A stretch of 64,000 nucleotides of DNA from an uncultured Prevotella sp. (GTDB lineage: Bacteria; Bacteroidota; Bacteroidia; Bacteroidales; Bacteroidaceae), in NCBI GenBank assembly GCA_900554545.1, contig USHW01000007.1, positions 1 to 64,000 of the forward strand, in the 5' to 3' direction. Under the pieces are notes generated by a model that saw only the letters and a list, made by a program, of their open reading frames with translations, was not told the origin of the DNA and ran no database searches. Shown piece by piece: positions 17,759 through 25,653 of the stretch. Position 1 is the first letter of the stretch. Every line of letters begins with the position of its first letter. A program made the translations under genes and the position numbers.

Positions 17759-18814
17759 TTATTTAAATTCATTTCCTTTTATATACGCCCTCCATTTGCC
17801 TATAAGCCGTTCCATGTCGTCAGGAAGCGTAGAGGTGAAGTCCATCTGCCGCCCCGTGGAAGGATGCACAAAACCCAGCGTCTTGGCGTGAAGCGCCTGC
17901 CGGGGGCAAGTCTTGAAACAGTTTTCGATGAACTGGCGGTAGCTGCCTGTACGGTTTCCACGCAGAATTTCCGTACCTCCGTAACGCTCGTCGGCAAAAA
18001 GCGGATGACCTATATGGCGCATGTGCGCCCTTATCTGATGAGTCCGTCCCGTCTCAAGGATGCACTCCACAAGGGTTACATACCCGAAACGCTCCATCAC
18101 ACGGTAATGAGTGACGGCGGGCTTGCCCGTCTCCGAACCCGGCGGATATACCGCCATGCGCATACGCTCTTTGGTATCACGCCCTATGTTGCCCTCTATG
18201 CGGCCCTCGTCCTCGGTGAAATTGCCCCACACAAGGGCGTTATAGCTGCGGTGTGTCGTCTTGTTGAAGAATTGCAAGGCAAGTTTCGTCTTCGCGTTGG
18301 GTGTCTTTGCAATGACCAACAGACCGCTCGTGTCCTTGTCGATGCGGTGCACCAATCCCACTTCCGGGTCATTGGGGTCATACGTCGGCACGTCTTTCAA
18401 GTGCCAGGCCACGGCATTCACCAGCGTGCCGTGCCAGTTTCCGCATCCAGGATGCACAACAAGTCCGGCGGGCTTGTCAATCACCATAAGTTCGTCATCT
18501 TCATATACGACGTCAAGCGGGATGTCCTCCGGCTCGATTGTGTTGTCATACTGCGGCCTGTCAAGCATCAGCGTGATGACGTCAAGTGGGCGTACACGGT
18601 AGTTGCTCTTCACCGGACGCCCGTTGACCTGTACGAATCCGGCATCGGCCGCACGCTGTATGCGGTTGCGGCTGGTATGCTGCAGTTTCTTGAGCATGAA
18701 CTTGTCGATGCGCAACGGCTCTTGTCCTTTGTCTACAACGACACGCAGATGTTCATACAACTGCTGCCCGTCATCATCGTCAAACCCTATGTCGTCGATA
18801 TAATCTTCAGCCAT
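17759..18814 (-). CDS. rluD: RluA-family 23S rRNA pseudouridine synthase (RluD-like)
   Basis: A 351-residue enzyme. An S4-like RNA-binding domain (about 30-95, RIDKFMLKKLQHTSRNRIQRAADAG) precedes the catalytic domain, whose signature HRIDKDTSGLLVIAKT carries the catalytic Asp. It isomerises uridines in 23S rRNA, probably in helix 69, if it is a true RluD. The start was taken at MAEDYIDDIG; the 11 extra codons upstream run close to the PASTA gene stop. It lies between the PASTA protein and ddl genes in one operon. Confidence 0.92.
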   Translation of the reverse strand: MAEDYIDDIGFDDDDGQQLYEHLRVVVDKGQEPLRIDKFMLKKLQHTSRNRIQRAADAGFVQVNGRPVKSNYRVRPLDVITLMLDRPQYDNTIEPEDIPLDVVYEDDELMVIDKPAGLVVHPGCGNWHGTLVNAVAWHLKDVPTYDPNDPEVGLVHRIDKDTSGLLVIAKTPNAKTKLALQFFNKTTHRSYNALVWGNFTEDEGRIEGNIGRDTKERMRMAVYPPGSETGKPAVTHYRVMERFGYVTLVECILETGRTHQIRAHMRHIGHPLFADERYGGTEILRGNRTGSYRQFIENCFKTCPRQALHAKTLGFVHPSTGRQMDFTSTLPDDMERLIGKWRAYIKGNEFK

Positions 18815-18850
18815 GAATGTTTTGGTGCAAAAAGTCTTGACGCTCAAGAA

Positions 18851-19564
18851 TTACTGTTCAGGCCCCGTAACGACCTCGAACTCGTCAACGTCTCCGCTCT
18901 CTTCCGGCCCGGTATACAGCACGCCGTCAGACGGGGAAACCATCTCTGTAGAGTCGCTGAACCCGTCATAAAATTCAGGCTCGGCATACACTATCGAGTC
19001 ACTCATGTCGCGCATGCCGTCTCCCACTTGCATCACGATGACATCATTGACAGACACTTTCTGCCCGTTATGCAACAGCCGTCCGCCTGACTTCAGCCCG
19101 TAAAGCCACTCTCCCTCACCCGGTATATATTCGGTAGGGCCTATCTTGAAGCCCATAGCTATCAGCTTGGCGCGAGCCTCACGGTAAGAGCAGTTGTCTA
19201 TTATGTCGGGAATGGTGAGCATGGGCGAATGCGACGAGTTGATAACAACATAAACCACACGCCCCGACTTCACAACCTTGCCCGGTTCGGGCGACTGCTC
19301 CAGGATGCAGTCGGGCGGAAGCGTCTTAACATAGCCGGTGTCGCTCACCGCAATTTTAAGCTTGCGTCCCGTCAATATATGCTCAGCATCGGCAAAAGAC
19401 TTGCGCTTGACATCGGGCACGGAAATCTCCTCGCCATGGTGTGTATATATGTCAAGCCCCACCTTTACGCCCAGACACAACAAGACGACGACAACCAGCA
19501 TCAAGGCCAGGTTCAACCAAAGCCTCAAACTGAAGATTTTTCTAAAGAAATCTTTTGTCTTCAT
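18851..19564 (-). CDS. Membrane-anchored PASTA-domain protein
   Basis: A 237-residue protein with a short cytoplasmic start, one membrane helix (about 17-37) and PASTA repeats outside: about 47-112 (ISVPDVKRKSFADAEHIL to ILEQSPEPG) and about 116-180 (IPDIIDNCSYREARAKL). The C-terminal tail is acidic and low complexity. PASTA domains bind uncrosslinked peptidoglycan stem peptides or muropeptides. In Bacteroidota this gene commonly heads an operon with rluD and ddl, as here, suggesting a link to wall synthesis. There is no kinase or transpeptidase domain on this protein. Confidence 0.9.
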   Translation of the reverse strand: MKTKDFFRKIFSLRLWLNLALMLVVVVLLCLGVKVGLDIYTHHGEEISVPDVKRKSFADAEHILTGRKLKIAVSDTGYVKTLPPDCILEQSPEPGKVVKSGRVVYVVINSSHSPMLTIPDIIDNCSYREARAKLIAMGFKIGPTEYIPGEGEWLYGLKSGGRLLHNGQKVSVNDVIVMQVGDGMRDMSDSIVYAEPEFYDGFSDSTEMVSPSDGVLYTGPEESGDVDEFEVVTGPEQ

Positions 19565-19648
19565 CCCTGCCGTATGATTTCACTTGAATACATGCAAGCG
19601 GCCGAAAGATGCCGGGCACCTCCCTTCCACGAGCGCGACTTATTTTCT

Positions 19649-19657
19649 GCAAAGGTA
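19649..19657 (-). promoter_or_regulatory. -7 box of the PASTA-rluD-ddl operon
   Basis: The minus strand reads TACCTTTGC, a perfect consensus, 85 nt before the PASTA ATG. Confidence 0.6.
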
Positions 19658-19668
19658 TGAAAAAAACA

Positions 19669-19700
19669 GAAAGAAGCAAAGACATCGCTTTACTTCTTTC
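19669..19700 (-). terminator. Terminator of rpmH
   Basis: The arms 19669-19681 and 19688-19700 pair over 13 positions with one mismatch, followed on the minus strand by TGTTTTTTTC. It is about 33 nt past the rpmH stop. Confidence 0.8.
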
Positions 19701-19733
19701 CTTTTCCTCTCCAATTTCTTATTAGCCCGGCGG

Positions 19734-19889
19734 TTATTTGCCGTGATGCTCGTCTGAAACAGTAAGCTTCTTGCGACCCTTTGCACGGCGCGACGCAAGC
19801 ACGCGGCGACCGTTTTTAGTAGCCATTCTCTCACGGAAACCGTGCTTGTTCACCCTACGCCTGTTGTGCGGCTGAAATGTTCTTTTCAT
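19734..19889 (-). CDS. rpmH: 50S ribosomal protein L34
   Basis: A 51-residue basic protein: [17 protein letters not shown], then [20 protein letters not shown], as in all L34 proteins, with the short acidic C-terminal tail common in Bacteroidota. It is part of the large ribosomal subunit. It is divergent from efp and has its own promoter and terminator. In many other phyla rpmH lies beside dnaA; here the neighbour is efp, a Bacteroidota arrangement. Confidence 0.97.
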   Translation of the reverse strand: MKRTFQPHNRRRVNKHGFRERMATKNGRRVLASRRAKGRKKLTVSDEHHGK

Positions 19890-19933
19890 ATTCTTATTTT
19901 ATTTTTGTTGTTATTCGTTCCACGCTTTGGGCT

Positions 19934-19965
19934 GCAAAAGTACACATTTCTTTTCAAACAACCAA
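19934..19965 (-). promoter_or_regulatory. rpmH promoter
   Basis: The minus strand has TTGG (rc of 19962-19965), 19 nt, then TACTTTTGC (rc of 19934-19942), about 45 nt before the ATG. Confidence 0.65.
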
Positions 19966-20016
19966 GGATAATATGTTTTTTAGGCATTTGTTTTATGCTT
20001 TTTTCTAAAAAAATAG

Positions 20017-20025
20017 TAACTTTGC
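20017..20025 (+). promoter_or_regulatory. -7 box of efp
   Basis: TAACTTTGC, a perfect consensus, giving a leader of about 115 nt before the efp ATG. No clear -33. Confidence 0.6.
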
Positions 20026-20146
20026 AGCCTGAAAGTCAACTTTTTAGGCGGACATAACGGAACTAACGGATGAAGCGCCGGGCCTCAAAGTGCCGCCTTA
20101 TCATGATTTACGGACAGGCGACAACATTCTAAATTACATATACAAA

Positions 20147-20713
20147 ATGATTAACTCACAGGAAATAAAGAAAGGTACATGCATCCGCATGGACAACCAG
20201 GTATGGATTTGCATCGACTTCCAGCACGTAAAACCGGGAAAAGGCAACACGGTGATGCGCACAAAGCTGAAGAACGTCACCGACGGACGCGTGCTTGAGC
20301 GCACATTCCAGATTGGCTTCAAGCTTGAAGACGTACGCATCGAACACCGCCCCTACCAGTACCTGTACGAAGACCCCACAGGACTGATTTTCATGAACCA
20401 GGAGACATTCGAGCAGCTTCCTATCAACCGCGACTCGATAATCGGCGTTGACTACATGAAGGAAGGCGACGTTGTAGAAGTCGTTACCGACACCACCGAC
20501 GGCACGATACTCTACGCCGAGATGCCGGTAAAGACCAACCTCCGCGTGACACACAGCGAACCGGGCGTCAAAGGCGACACCGCCACAAACGCGACAAAGC
20601 CCGCCACACTTGAGACCGGCGTTGAAGTTCGCGTTCCGCTGTTCATCAACGAGGGCGACCTGATACAGATTGACACGCGCGACGGCAGCTACCTCAGCCG
20701 CGTCAAGGAATAA
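20147..20713 (+). CDS. efp: Translation elongation factor P
   Basis: A 188-residue three-domain factor that helps the ribosome join consecutive prolines. The domain I loop reads HVKPGKGNTVMRTKL with the lysine K32 at the tip, the position modified in some bacteria. The C-terminal OB domains end with INEGDLIQIDTRDGSYLSRVKE, the family signature. No lysine-modifying enzyme gene (epmA/epmB or others) is visible here. The start is at MINSQEIKKG; an in-frame extension from 20090 has no support. It is divergent from rpmH. Confidence 0.97.
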   Translation: MINSQEIKKGTCIRMDNQVWICIDFQHVKPGKGNTVMRTKLKNVTDGRVLERTFQIGFKLEDVRIEHRPYQYLYEDPTGLIFMNQETFEQLPINRDSIIGVDYMKEGDVVEVVTDTTDGTILYAEMPVKTNLRVTHSEPGVKGDTATNATKPATLETGVEVRVPLFINEGDLIQIDTRDGSYLSRVKE

Positions 20714-20738
20714 ACTTCTCTCCAGAAGTTGACAAGTC

Positions 20739-20822
20739 AAGGAGCAAAGGAGTTAAGACAATTGCCTTGTAGTTATGGCATAACGCTGCTGCAAGCCATT
20801 TGCCTTGACGCCTTTGCTCCTT
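20739..20822. terminator. P-type hairpin P3 after efp
   Basis: The arms 20739-20768 and 20793-20822 match at 25 of 30 positions, with a 24-nt loop and the word AAGGAGCAAAGG at the base. Transcription from efp would read into it. The rest of 20714-20888 shows no gene. Confidence 0.7.
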
Positions 20823-20888
20823 AATATTTTACCGCTTCACTACCGGTCCCAACTCCCCAACATCTTAAATCCTTAACACCTTTTTCCT

Positions 20889-21926
20889 ATGAAATACTCT
20901 TTTATCGTTCCCGTTTACAACCGCCCCGACGAGGTTGACGAACTGCTGGCCAGCCTTACCACACAAACCGTAAAGGATTTTGAGGTAATTATAGTTGAAG
21001 ACGGCAGCTCCACGCCATGCAAGGACGTATGCGCAAAATACGAAGGATGCCTCGACCTGCACTATTACACGAAAAAGAACAGCGGTCCGGGGCAGAGCCG
21101 CAACTACGGCGCGGAACGCTCCAAGGGAGAGTATCTCATCGTGCTTGACTCAGACGTTGTAGTGCCCGAAGGCTACCTGCAGGCCGTAGACGACGAGCTT
21201 AACCGCGAACCGGCCGACGCCTTCGGCGGTCCCGACCGCGCGCACGCCTCGTTCACCGACACGCAAAAGGCCATAAGCTACTCCATGACGAGCTTTTTCA
21301 CCACAGGCGGAATACGCGGAGGAAAGAAGAAACTTGACAAGTTCTACCCCCGCTCATACAACATGGGCATACGCCGCGACGTCTACCTGCGCCTCGGAGG
21401 CTTCTCAAAGATGCGCTTCGGCGAGGACATCGACTTCAGCATACGCATATTCAAGGCCGGCTGCCGCTGCCGGCTGTTTCCCGGAGCATGGGTGTGGCAC
21501 AAGCGGCGCACCGACTTCCGCAAGTTCTTCCGCCAGGTCTACAACAGCGGCATCGCACGCATCAACCTCTACAAGAAATACCCCGAATCGCTGAAACTCG
21601 TCCACATGCTGCCAACTGTGTTCACAGTAGGCGTATGCGCGCTCGTGCTCACGTCAGCCGTAGGCCGCGTACTGATGGCCTACGACGACATCCATCGCTG
21701 GTACTGGCTGTGCGCCGCGCCCTGGCTGCCCATCATTCTCTACTGCCTGCTCATCACCGCCGACTCCACCGCTGCCAACAAAAGCCTCAAAGTAGGGCTG
21801 CTAAGCGTCCCTGCGGCGTTCGTCCAGCTCTTCGGCTACGGCTGCGGCTTCATCAGCGCATGGTGGAAACGCTGCGTAAAAGGGCAGGACGAGTTCCATG
21901 CCTTTGAAAAGACATTCTATAAATGA
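20889..21926 (+). CDS. Family 2 glycosyltransferase with C-terminal membrane helices
   Basis: A 345-residue protein. The GT-A domain has FIVPVYNRPDEV at 4-15, VIIVEDGSS (about 34-42), and LDSDVVVPEGY as the DxD metal site. A GEDIDFS motif replaces the usual ED acceptor-site motif, followed by WVWHKRRT. Two or three hydrophobic helices after residue 240 would place it at the inner membrane. It probably transfers a sugar onto a lipid or envelope glycan; donor and acceptor are unknown. It stands between efp and radC with hairpins on both sides, so it may be transcribed alone. Confidence 0.88.
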   Translation: MKYSFIVPVYNRPDEVDELLASLTTQTVKDFEVIIVEDGSSTPCKDVCAKYEGCLDLHYYTKKNSGPGQSRNYGAERSKGEYLIVLDSDVVVPEGYLQAVDDELNREPADAFGGPDRAHASFTDTQKAISYSMTSFFTTGGIRGGKKKLDKFYPRSYNMGIRRDVYLRLGGFSKMRFGEDIDFSIRIFKAGCRCRLFPGAWVWHKRRTDFRKFFRQVYNSGIARINLYKKYPESLKLVHMLPTVFTVGVCALVLTSAVGRVLMAYDDIHRWYWLCAAPWLPIILYCLLITADSTAANKSLKVGLLSVPAAFVQLFGYGCGFISAWWKRCVKGQDEFHAFEKTFYK

Positions 21927-21930
21927 AATA

Positions 21931-22059
21931 AGAAGTTAAAGGAGTTAAGGAAGTCAAAGGAGTTAAAGACAAATGATTTTACCCCAATCAACTCCTCTAC
22001 CACAGCCTGCAAAGCAATTGTCCTTAACTCCTTTGACTTCCTTAACTCCTTTAACTTCT
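21931..22059. repeat. P-type hairpin P2 before radC
   Basis: The arms 21931-21979 and 22011-22059 match at 46 of 49 positions around a 31-nt loop. The left arm is four 9-nt words (AGAAGTTAA, AGGAGTTAA, GGAAGTCAA, AGGAGTTAA). It fills the gap between the glycosyltransferase stop and the radC ATG, ending 5 nt before the ATG. Confidence 0.9.
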
Positions 22060-22064
22060 AAAAC

Positions 22065-22757
22065 ATGACAAAACTTTCCATCAACCAATGGTCGCCCGAA
22101 GACCGTCCGCGCGAGAAGCTCATGCGGCTCGGCGCCGCAGCGCTGTCGAACGCCGAGCTGCTGGCAATACTCATCGGCTCCGGCTCGCAGGATGAAAGCG
22201 CGGTTGACCTGATGAAGCGCGTGCTCGCCGACTGCGGCAACAACCTTAACACCCTCGGGAAAATGACAATCGACGAGCTTTCCGGCGGCAAGTACAAAGG
22301 ACTCGGACCGGCCAAGGCGGTAACGATAATAGCCGCCTGCGAATTGGGCAAACGGCGGCAGGCAGAAAAGGCCGAAGAGCGCCGGAAGCTCGATTCGGCC
22401 GCAGCCATCTACGAATATATGCTCCCAAAAATGCAAGACCTGCCCGAAGAAGAGGCATGGGTGCTGCTGATGAACCAGAACTTCAAGCTCATAAAAAGCG
22501 TCATGCTGTCACACGGCGGCATTACCGAGACAGCCGTAGACATTCGCCTCGCCATAAAGCACGCCCTGCTGTGCAACGCCACCGTAATAGCCCTGTGCCA
22601 CAACCATCCCAGCGGAAACGCCCGTCCCAGCGGCGAAGACGACAACCTTACGCAACGGATGAAAAACGCCTGCAAAACAATGCGCCTGCATTTTCTCGAC
22701 CACCTAATAATTACCGACGGCCGGTATTACAGCTACTCCGAAGAAGGCCGGCTGTAA
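22065..22757 (+). CDS. radC: RadC family JAB/MPN-domain protein
   Basis: A 230-residue protein. The N-terminal helix-hairpin-helix-like region (about 15-90, with LSNAELLAILIGSG and GLGPAKAVTI) precedes the MPN/JAMM domain. That domain carries HNHPSG followed by PSGEDD, the metal-ligand pattern of RadC. The historical role in DNA repair is disputed; the family is more clearly a predicted metalloprotease or nuclease-associated protein of unknown substrate. Its ATG sits directly on the end of hairpin P2, so the hairpin would occupy the mRNA leader if transcription starts upstream. Confidence 0.93.
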   Translation: MTKLSINQWSPEDRPREKLMRLGAAALSNAELLAILIGSGSQDESAVDLMKRVLADCGNNLNTLGKMTIDELSGGKYKGLGPAKAVTIIAACELGKRRQAEKAEERRKLDSAAAIYEYMLPKMQDLPEEEAWVLLMNQNFKLIKSVMLSHGGITETAVDIRLAIKHALLCNATVIALCHNHPSGNARPSGEDDNLTQRMKNACKTMRLHFLDHLIITDGRYYSYSEEGRL

Positions 22758-22764
22758 GCGGAGG

Positions 22765-23307
22765 TCAGCATTCCTTGTCCTGCATACCCTCGCGCACGCG
22801 CTTCACGGCCATCTCCGCCCCGTCACAGCTCAGAAGGTAAGTGCGGCCGCGGCGCAGCCTGATGTAAAAAGCGTCGGCGTAACTGCCTACATACTCGAAG
22901 TGGGTACCGAGACCGCCGCCGGAGAACCAGCCGATGAAGCCGCAGAACGCGCCGCTGCCGCAAAAGCGGAACAGGCATGACGGCTTGCCAGTCCACAAGC
23001 CGGCGTCCGCAATATCGGCATAACGGAACACCTTGCGCCCCAGCACACGGTGGAGCACAAGCGCGTCTGCCGTCAGCTCGACGCGTCTTGGCGACATCAA
23101 GAAAAAGCAGAGCAGGCATGCCAGCACCGCCAACGTAACAACCAGCGTGGCGGTAAAGGCTACGACGTCAAACGTTTCACGCAGCATCATATACCACACC
23201 ACTGCGAACACCGCAACGACAAGCACCCATACGCCTGCTGTAACGTTAAGCACTCCCTTCGACTTGCCTACCTTGCATATCACGCCACCTGCTGTTTCCA
23301 TACGCAT
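22765..23307 (-). CDS. PH-like domain membrane protein, unrecognised
   Basis: A 180-residue protein starting MRMETAGGV. It has two adjacent hydrophobic helices (about 22-40 and 48-68) and then a domain with SPRRVELTADALVLHRVLGRKVFRYADI and, later, FYIRLRRGRTYLLSC. This is the layout of bacterial PH-domain (YdbS-like) membrane proteins. Function unknown. The start was set below the promoter box at 23328-23336; MET two codons later is an alternative. It converges with radC. Confidence 0.75.
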   Translation of the reverse strand: MRMETAGGVICKVGKSKGVLNVTAGVWVLVVAVFAVVWYMMLRETFDVVAFTATLVVTLAVLACLLCFFLMSPRRVELTADALVLHRVLGRKVFRYADIADAGLWTGKPSCLFRFCGSGAFCGFIGWFSGGGLGTHFEYVGSYADAFYIRLRRGRTYLLSCDGAEMAVKRVREGMQDKEC

Positions 23308-23327
23308 CCGTTTTTGTTTGCAATATT

Positions 23328-23359
23328 GCAAATATAGCATTTTTCAGACTATATGCCAA
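23328..23359 (-). promoter_or_regulatory. Promoter of the PH-like gene
   Basis: The minus strand has TTGG (rc of 23356-23359), 19 nt, then TATATTTGC (rc of 23328-23336). Confidence 0.65.
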
Positions 23360-23474
23360 GCAAAAAACACACGAAACAACGTATTTGTCCATACAAGCGG
23401 CAACCGCCGGCAGACCATCAAACACCCGGCAGAGTACCACAGGTCACACTCCGCGTAAAGCGCTGCATGCCAGC

Positions 23475-23562
23475 ACATTGCGAAAGGCGGTCTTTCGCAA
23501 TGCAAAAGGCCGCCTTTCAGCGTGCAATACATGGCCTTTCGGGATGCAATATGCCGTCTTTT
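23475..23562 (+). repeat. R-type array R3, four 22-nt units
   Basis: The units are 23475-23496, 23497-23518, 23519-23540 and 23541-23562. Cores include GAAAGGCGGTCTTTC and AAAAGGCCGCCTTTC. The lead motif is worn (a CGCGTAAAGCG stretch upstream). It lies downstream of the susD terminator and upstream of the PH-like gene, both on the minus strand. Confidence 0.9.
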
Positions 23563-23590
23563 ACAATACGGCACGCACCACATCAAAAAA

Positions 23591-23614
23591 AGCGCGCCGC
23601 ATTTGCGGCGCGCT
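23591..23614 (-). terminator. Terminator after the orphan susD
   Basis: A perfect 10-bp stem (AGCGCGCCGC with GCGGCGCGCT) and a 4-nt loop are followed on the minus strand by TTTTTTT. It is 72 nt past the susD stop. Confidence 0.92.
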
Positions 23615-23685
23615 CCTACTTTTTACTTAAACAACACAAAACTTGAAACACTCCTGTTTCTTTGTGTTTCCGTCAGGCACACAAA

Positions 23686-25641
23686 TCACCTGTATGCCGG
23701 GTTCTGGAAGGCTTCCCTCTCGGCGTCGGTCATTTCCATTGCGTCGAGCTGGCCCTTCGGTATTGGGCGGAGGTAGAAGCCGTCGGGAATGTCACGCTCG
23801 TAAGTTACGGGCGTTACGTCGTTTGCGTTCATGCCGCAGATGGTGTATGAACCAGCCCTCTCACGCCATGTCTGCGTACGCACGAGGTCAAGCCAGCGGC
23901 GGCCTTCGCCGAAGTACTCGCGGCTAAGCTCGTCGAGGATGTAGTCGATAGTGATAGTCGCAGGTGTAGCGTCCATCATCTGCTGGCTGAAGTCAGCCTC
24001 GTAAACCTGGTTCTGCGCGTTGCTGAAACGCCACTTGCCGGCACGTGCGCGGATAACGTTGATGCACTCGCGTGCGGTATATCCCGACTGGGTAGTCGCA
24101 CCCTTCACGGCTGCCTCGGCTGCAACGAAGTAGAAGTCAGAGAAGTACAGGATGTTGAACGGACGTGTGCTGGCAGCATTGGGCTGGCCTACGGTTCCGG
24201 CATTGTCTGTACGGTAAACGCCGAGCTTCCACAGCATCGGGTACTTCAGACGGCTGATTGCCCTGATAGGCACAACATAGTCCGAGCGTCCGTTCACTTC
24301 ATAACCGCCTACGGCATTCTCTGTAGTAACTTTTGTGCCTGCAGGCACAACGTCGTCGTCAACGAACGACAATATAGCGTCTCCTACGCCTACAGGCTTG
24401 TCATTGGCGTTAATCGCCTGCGTCAGACCGCCGTAGTTTGCTGCGTCAAGATTCCAATTGGCACGGAACACTGTAGTGAAAGTACCGTCATAACGGGAAT
24501 CTTCTGTTTTGTTGGCAAACGTGTTATAGAACACTTCCTGCGGAGGAGCCATACGCGTCCAAGGACGGCCGAGGTCCTGTGTGGCTGCGCGGAGCACCGG
24601 GGTGAACGATTCACCGTTGTCGCCTCTCGTAGCGGTCATGTTAGGATAGTTCCATGTTACCATCCATACCGCGAAGTTGTCGGGAGCCGCGCCGCTGCCG
24701 TAACTCAAAGAGCTGCCGTTGAACTCCTCGCTGTTCTCTGTGTGGTCTGCATAGAGCATAACCTCGCTGTTGCGGTCGTTAGAGCCGAGGTGAACGTCGT
24801 AGTACGTAGGCTGAAGCGAGAATGAACCGGGGTTCTTTATGCCTTCTACAGCCAAGTCGTAAGCCATCTGGAAATAATCCGATGCCTGCAAGCCGTCCGG
24901 GTCAACGCGGTCACACTCGGGATAGGTCGGGATATTATTCGGATTCTCGAGCCACCAGCCATAAGCCAGGTAAGCCTTTGCCAGCGCAAGGCGTGCGGCA
25001 TTCTTTGTAAGGGCGCCGGTGAGTCGTCCCGTCTCCGGCAACCTCTCAACGGCAATCTTCAAATCGGGGAACACTGCCTTCGTATAAACCTCGGGCACTG
25101 TGTTGCGTACAGAGTAACGTGTAGGAGAAACGTTGAACTTCAACTCTCCTGCGCCAAGGTCGAGGGGCACGCCTCCGAACGTCTGCACAAGGCGGAAGTA
25201 GTCCCATGCGCGGAAGAAGCGGGCCTCGGCAATGAGGGCTTCGTCCGTTCCGGCCGCCGTTCCGTTCTCTATGATGCCGCTGGCGGTGTTGATGTATGTG
25301 AACGCATTGCCCCAAAGAGCGTCTGAACGGCTCGTCTCCGAAGTGAGCTGGCCTACGCCTGAAAGGTCGGCATCCTTGAAGTTGCCGTCGGCGTCATGGC
25401 CGTAAGTGTACTCGTCGGTACCGGTTTCGCAGATACAGTAATAATACGCGTAGCCGTAAGTGTCGCGAAGGTGTGCGTACAAGGCGGTCAGTCCGCCCTC
25501 TATGCCTTGTTCCGTACCGAAGAAACTCGGGTCGTACTTGGTACGGGGCTGCTCGTCAAGAATGTCGGAGCACGATGCGAGCATCAACAGTCCGACTGAC
25601 GCAATGCCTAAGTTCCTTATTTTAGATTTAAACGTATTCAT
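23686..25641 (-). CDS. SusD/RagB-family glycan-binding lipoprotein (orphan pair)
   Basis: A 651-residue outer-membrane lipoprotein with lipobox LASCSD (Cys24). It shows the SusD plan: TPR-like helices in the first half (with ARFFRAWDYFRLVQTFGGVPL, the conserved SusD block near 145-165) and a C-terminal block, YFGEGRRWLDLVR. It should close over its TonB-dependent SusC partner, encoded 12 nt upstream, and capture a ligand for import. No glycosidase, peptidase operon partner or regulator gene is attached, so the substrate cannot be guessed from context. It is longer than the PUL SusD at 45 kb. Confidence 0.95.
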   Translation of the reverse strand: MNTFKSKIRNLGIASVGLLMLASCSDILDEQPRTKYDPSFFGTEQGIEGGLTALYAHLRDTYGYAYYYCICETGTDEYTYGHDADGNFKDADLSGVGQLTSETSRSDALWGNAFTYINTASGIIENGTAAGTDEALIAEARFFRAWDYFRLVQTFGGVPLDLGAGELKFNVSPTRYSVRNTVPEVYTKAVFPDLKIAVERLPETGRLTGALTKNAARLALAKAYLAYGWWLENPNNIPTYPECDRVDPDGLQASDYFQMAYDLAVEGIKNPGSFSLQPTYYDVHLGSNDRNSEVMLYADHTENSEEFNGSSLSYGSGAAPDNFAVWMVTWNYPNMTATRGDNGESFTPVLRAATQDLGRPWTRMAPPQEVFYNTFANKTEDSRYDGTFTTVFRANWNLDAANYGGLTQAINANDKPVGVGDAILSFVDDDVVPAGTKVTTENAVGGYEVNGRSDYVVPIRAISRLKYPMLWKLGVYRTDNAGTVGQPNAASTRPFNILYFSDFYFVAAEAAVKGATTQSGYTARECINVIRARAGKWRFSNAQNQVYEADFSQQMMDATPATITIDYILDELSREYFGEGRRWLDLVRTQTWRERAGSYTICGMNANDVTPVTYERDIPDGFYLRPIPKGQLDAMEMTDAEREAFQNPAYR

Positions 25642-25653
25642 GGTTTTTCGTTT

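Noticed and set aside
17864..19090. 408-codon plus-strand frame
   Set aside because: Antisense to rluD and the PASTA gene, which have full domain signatures; long antisense frames are expected from GC-rich third codon positions here.
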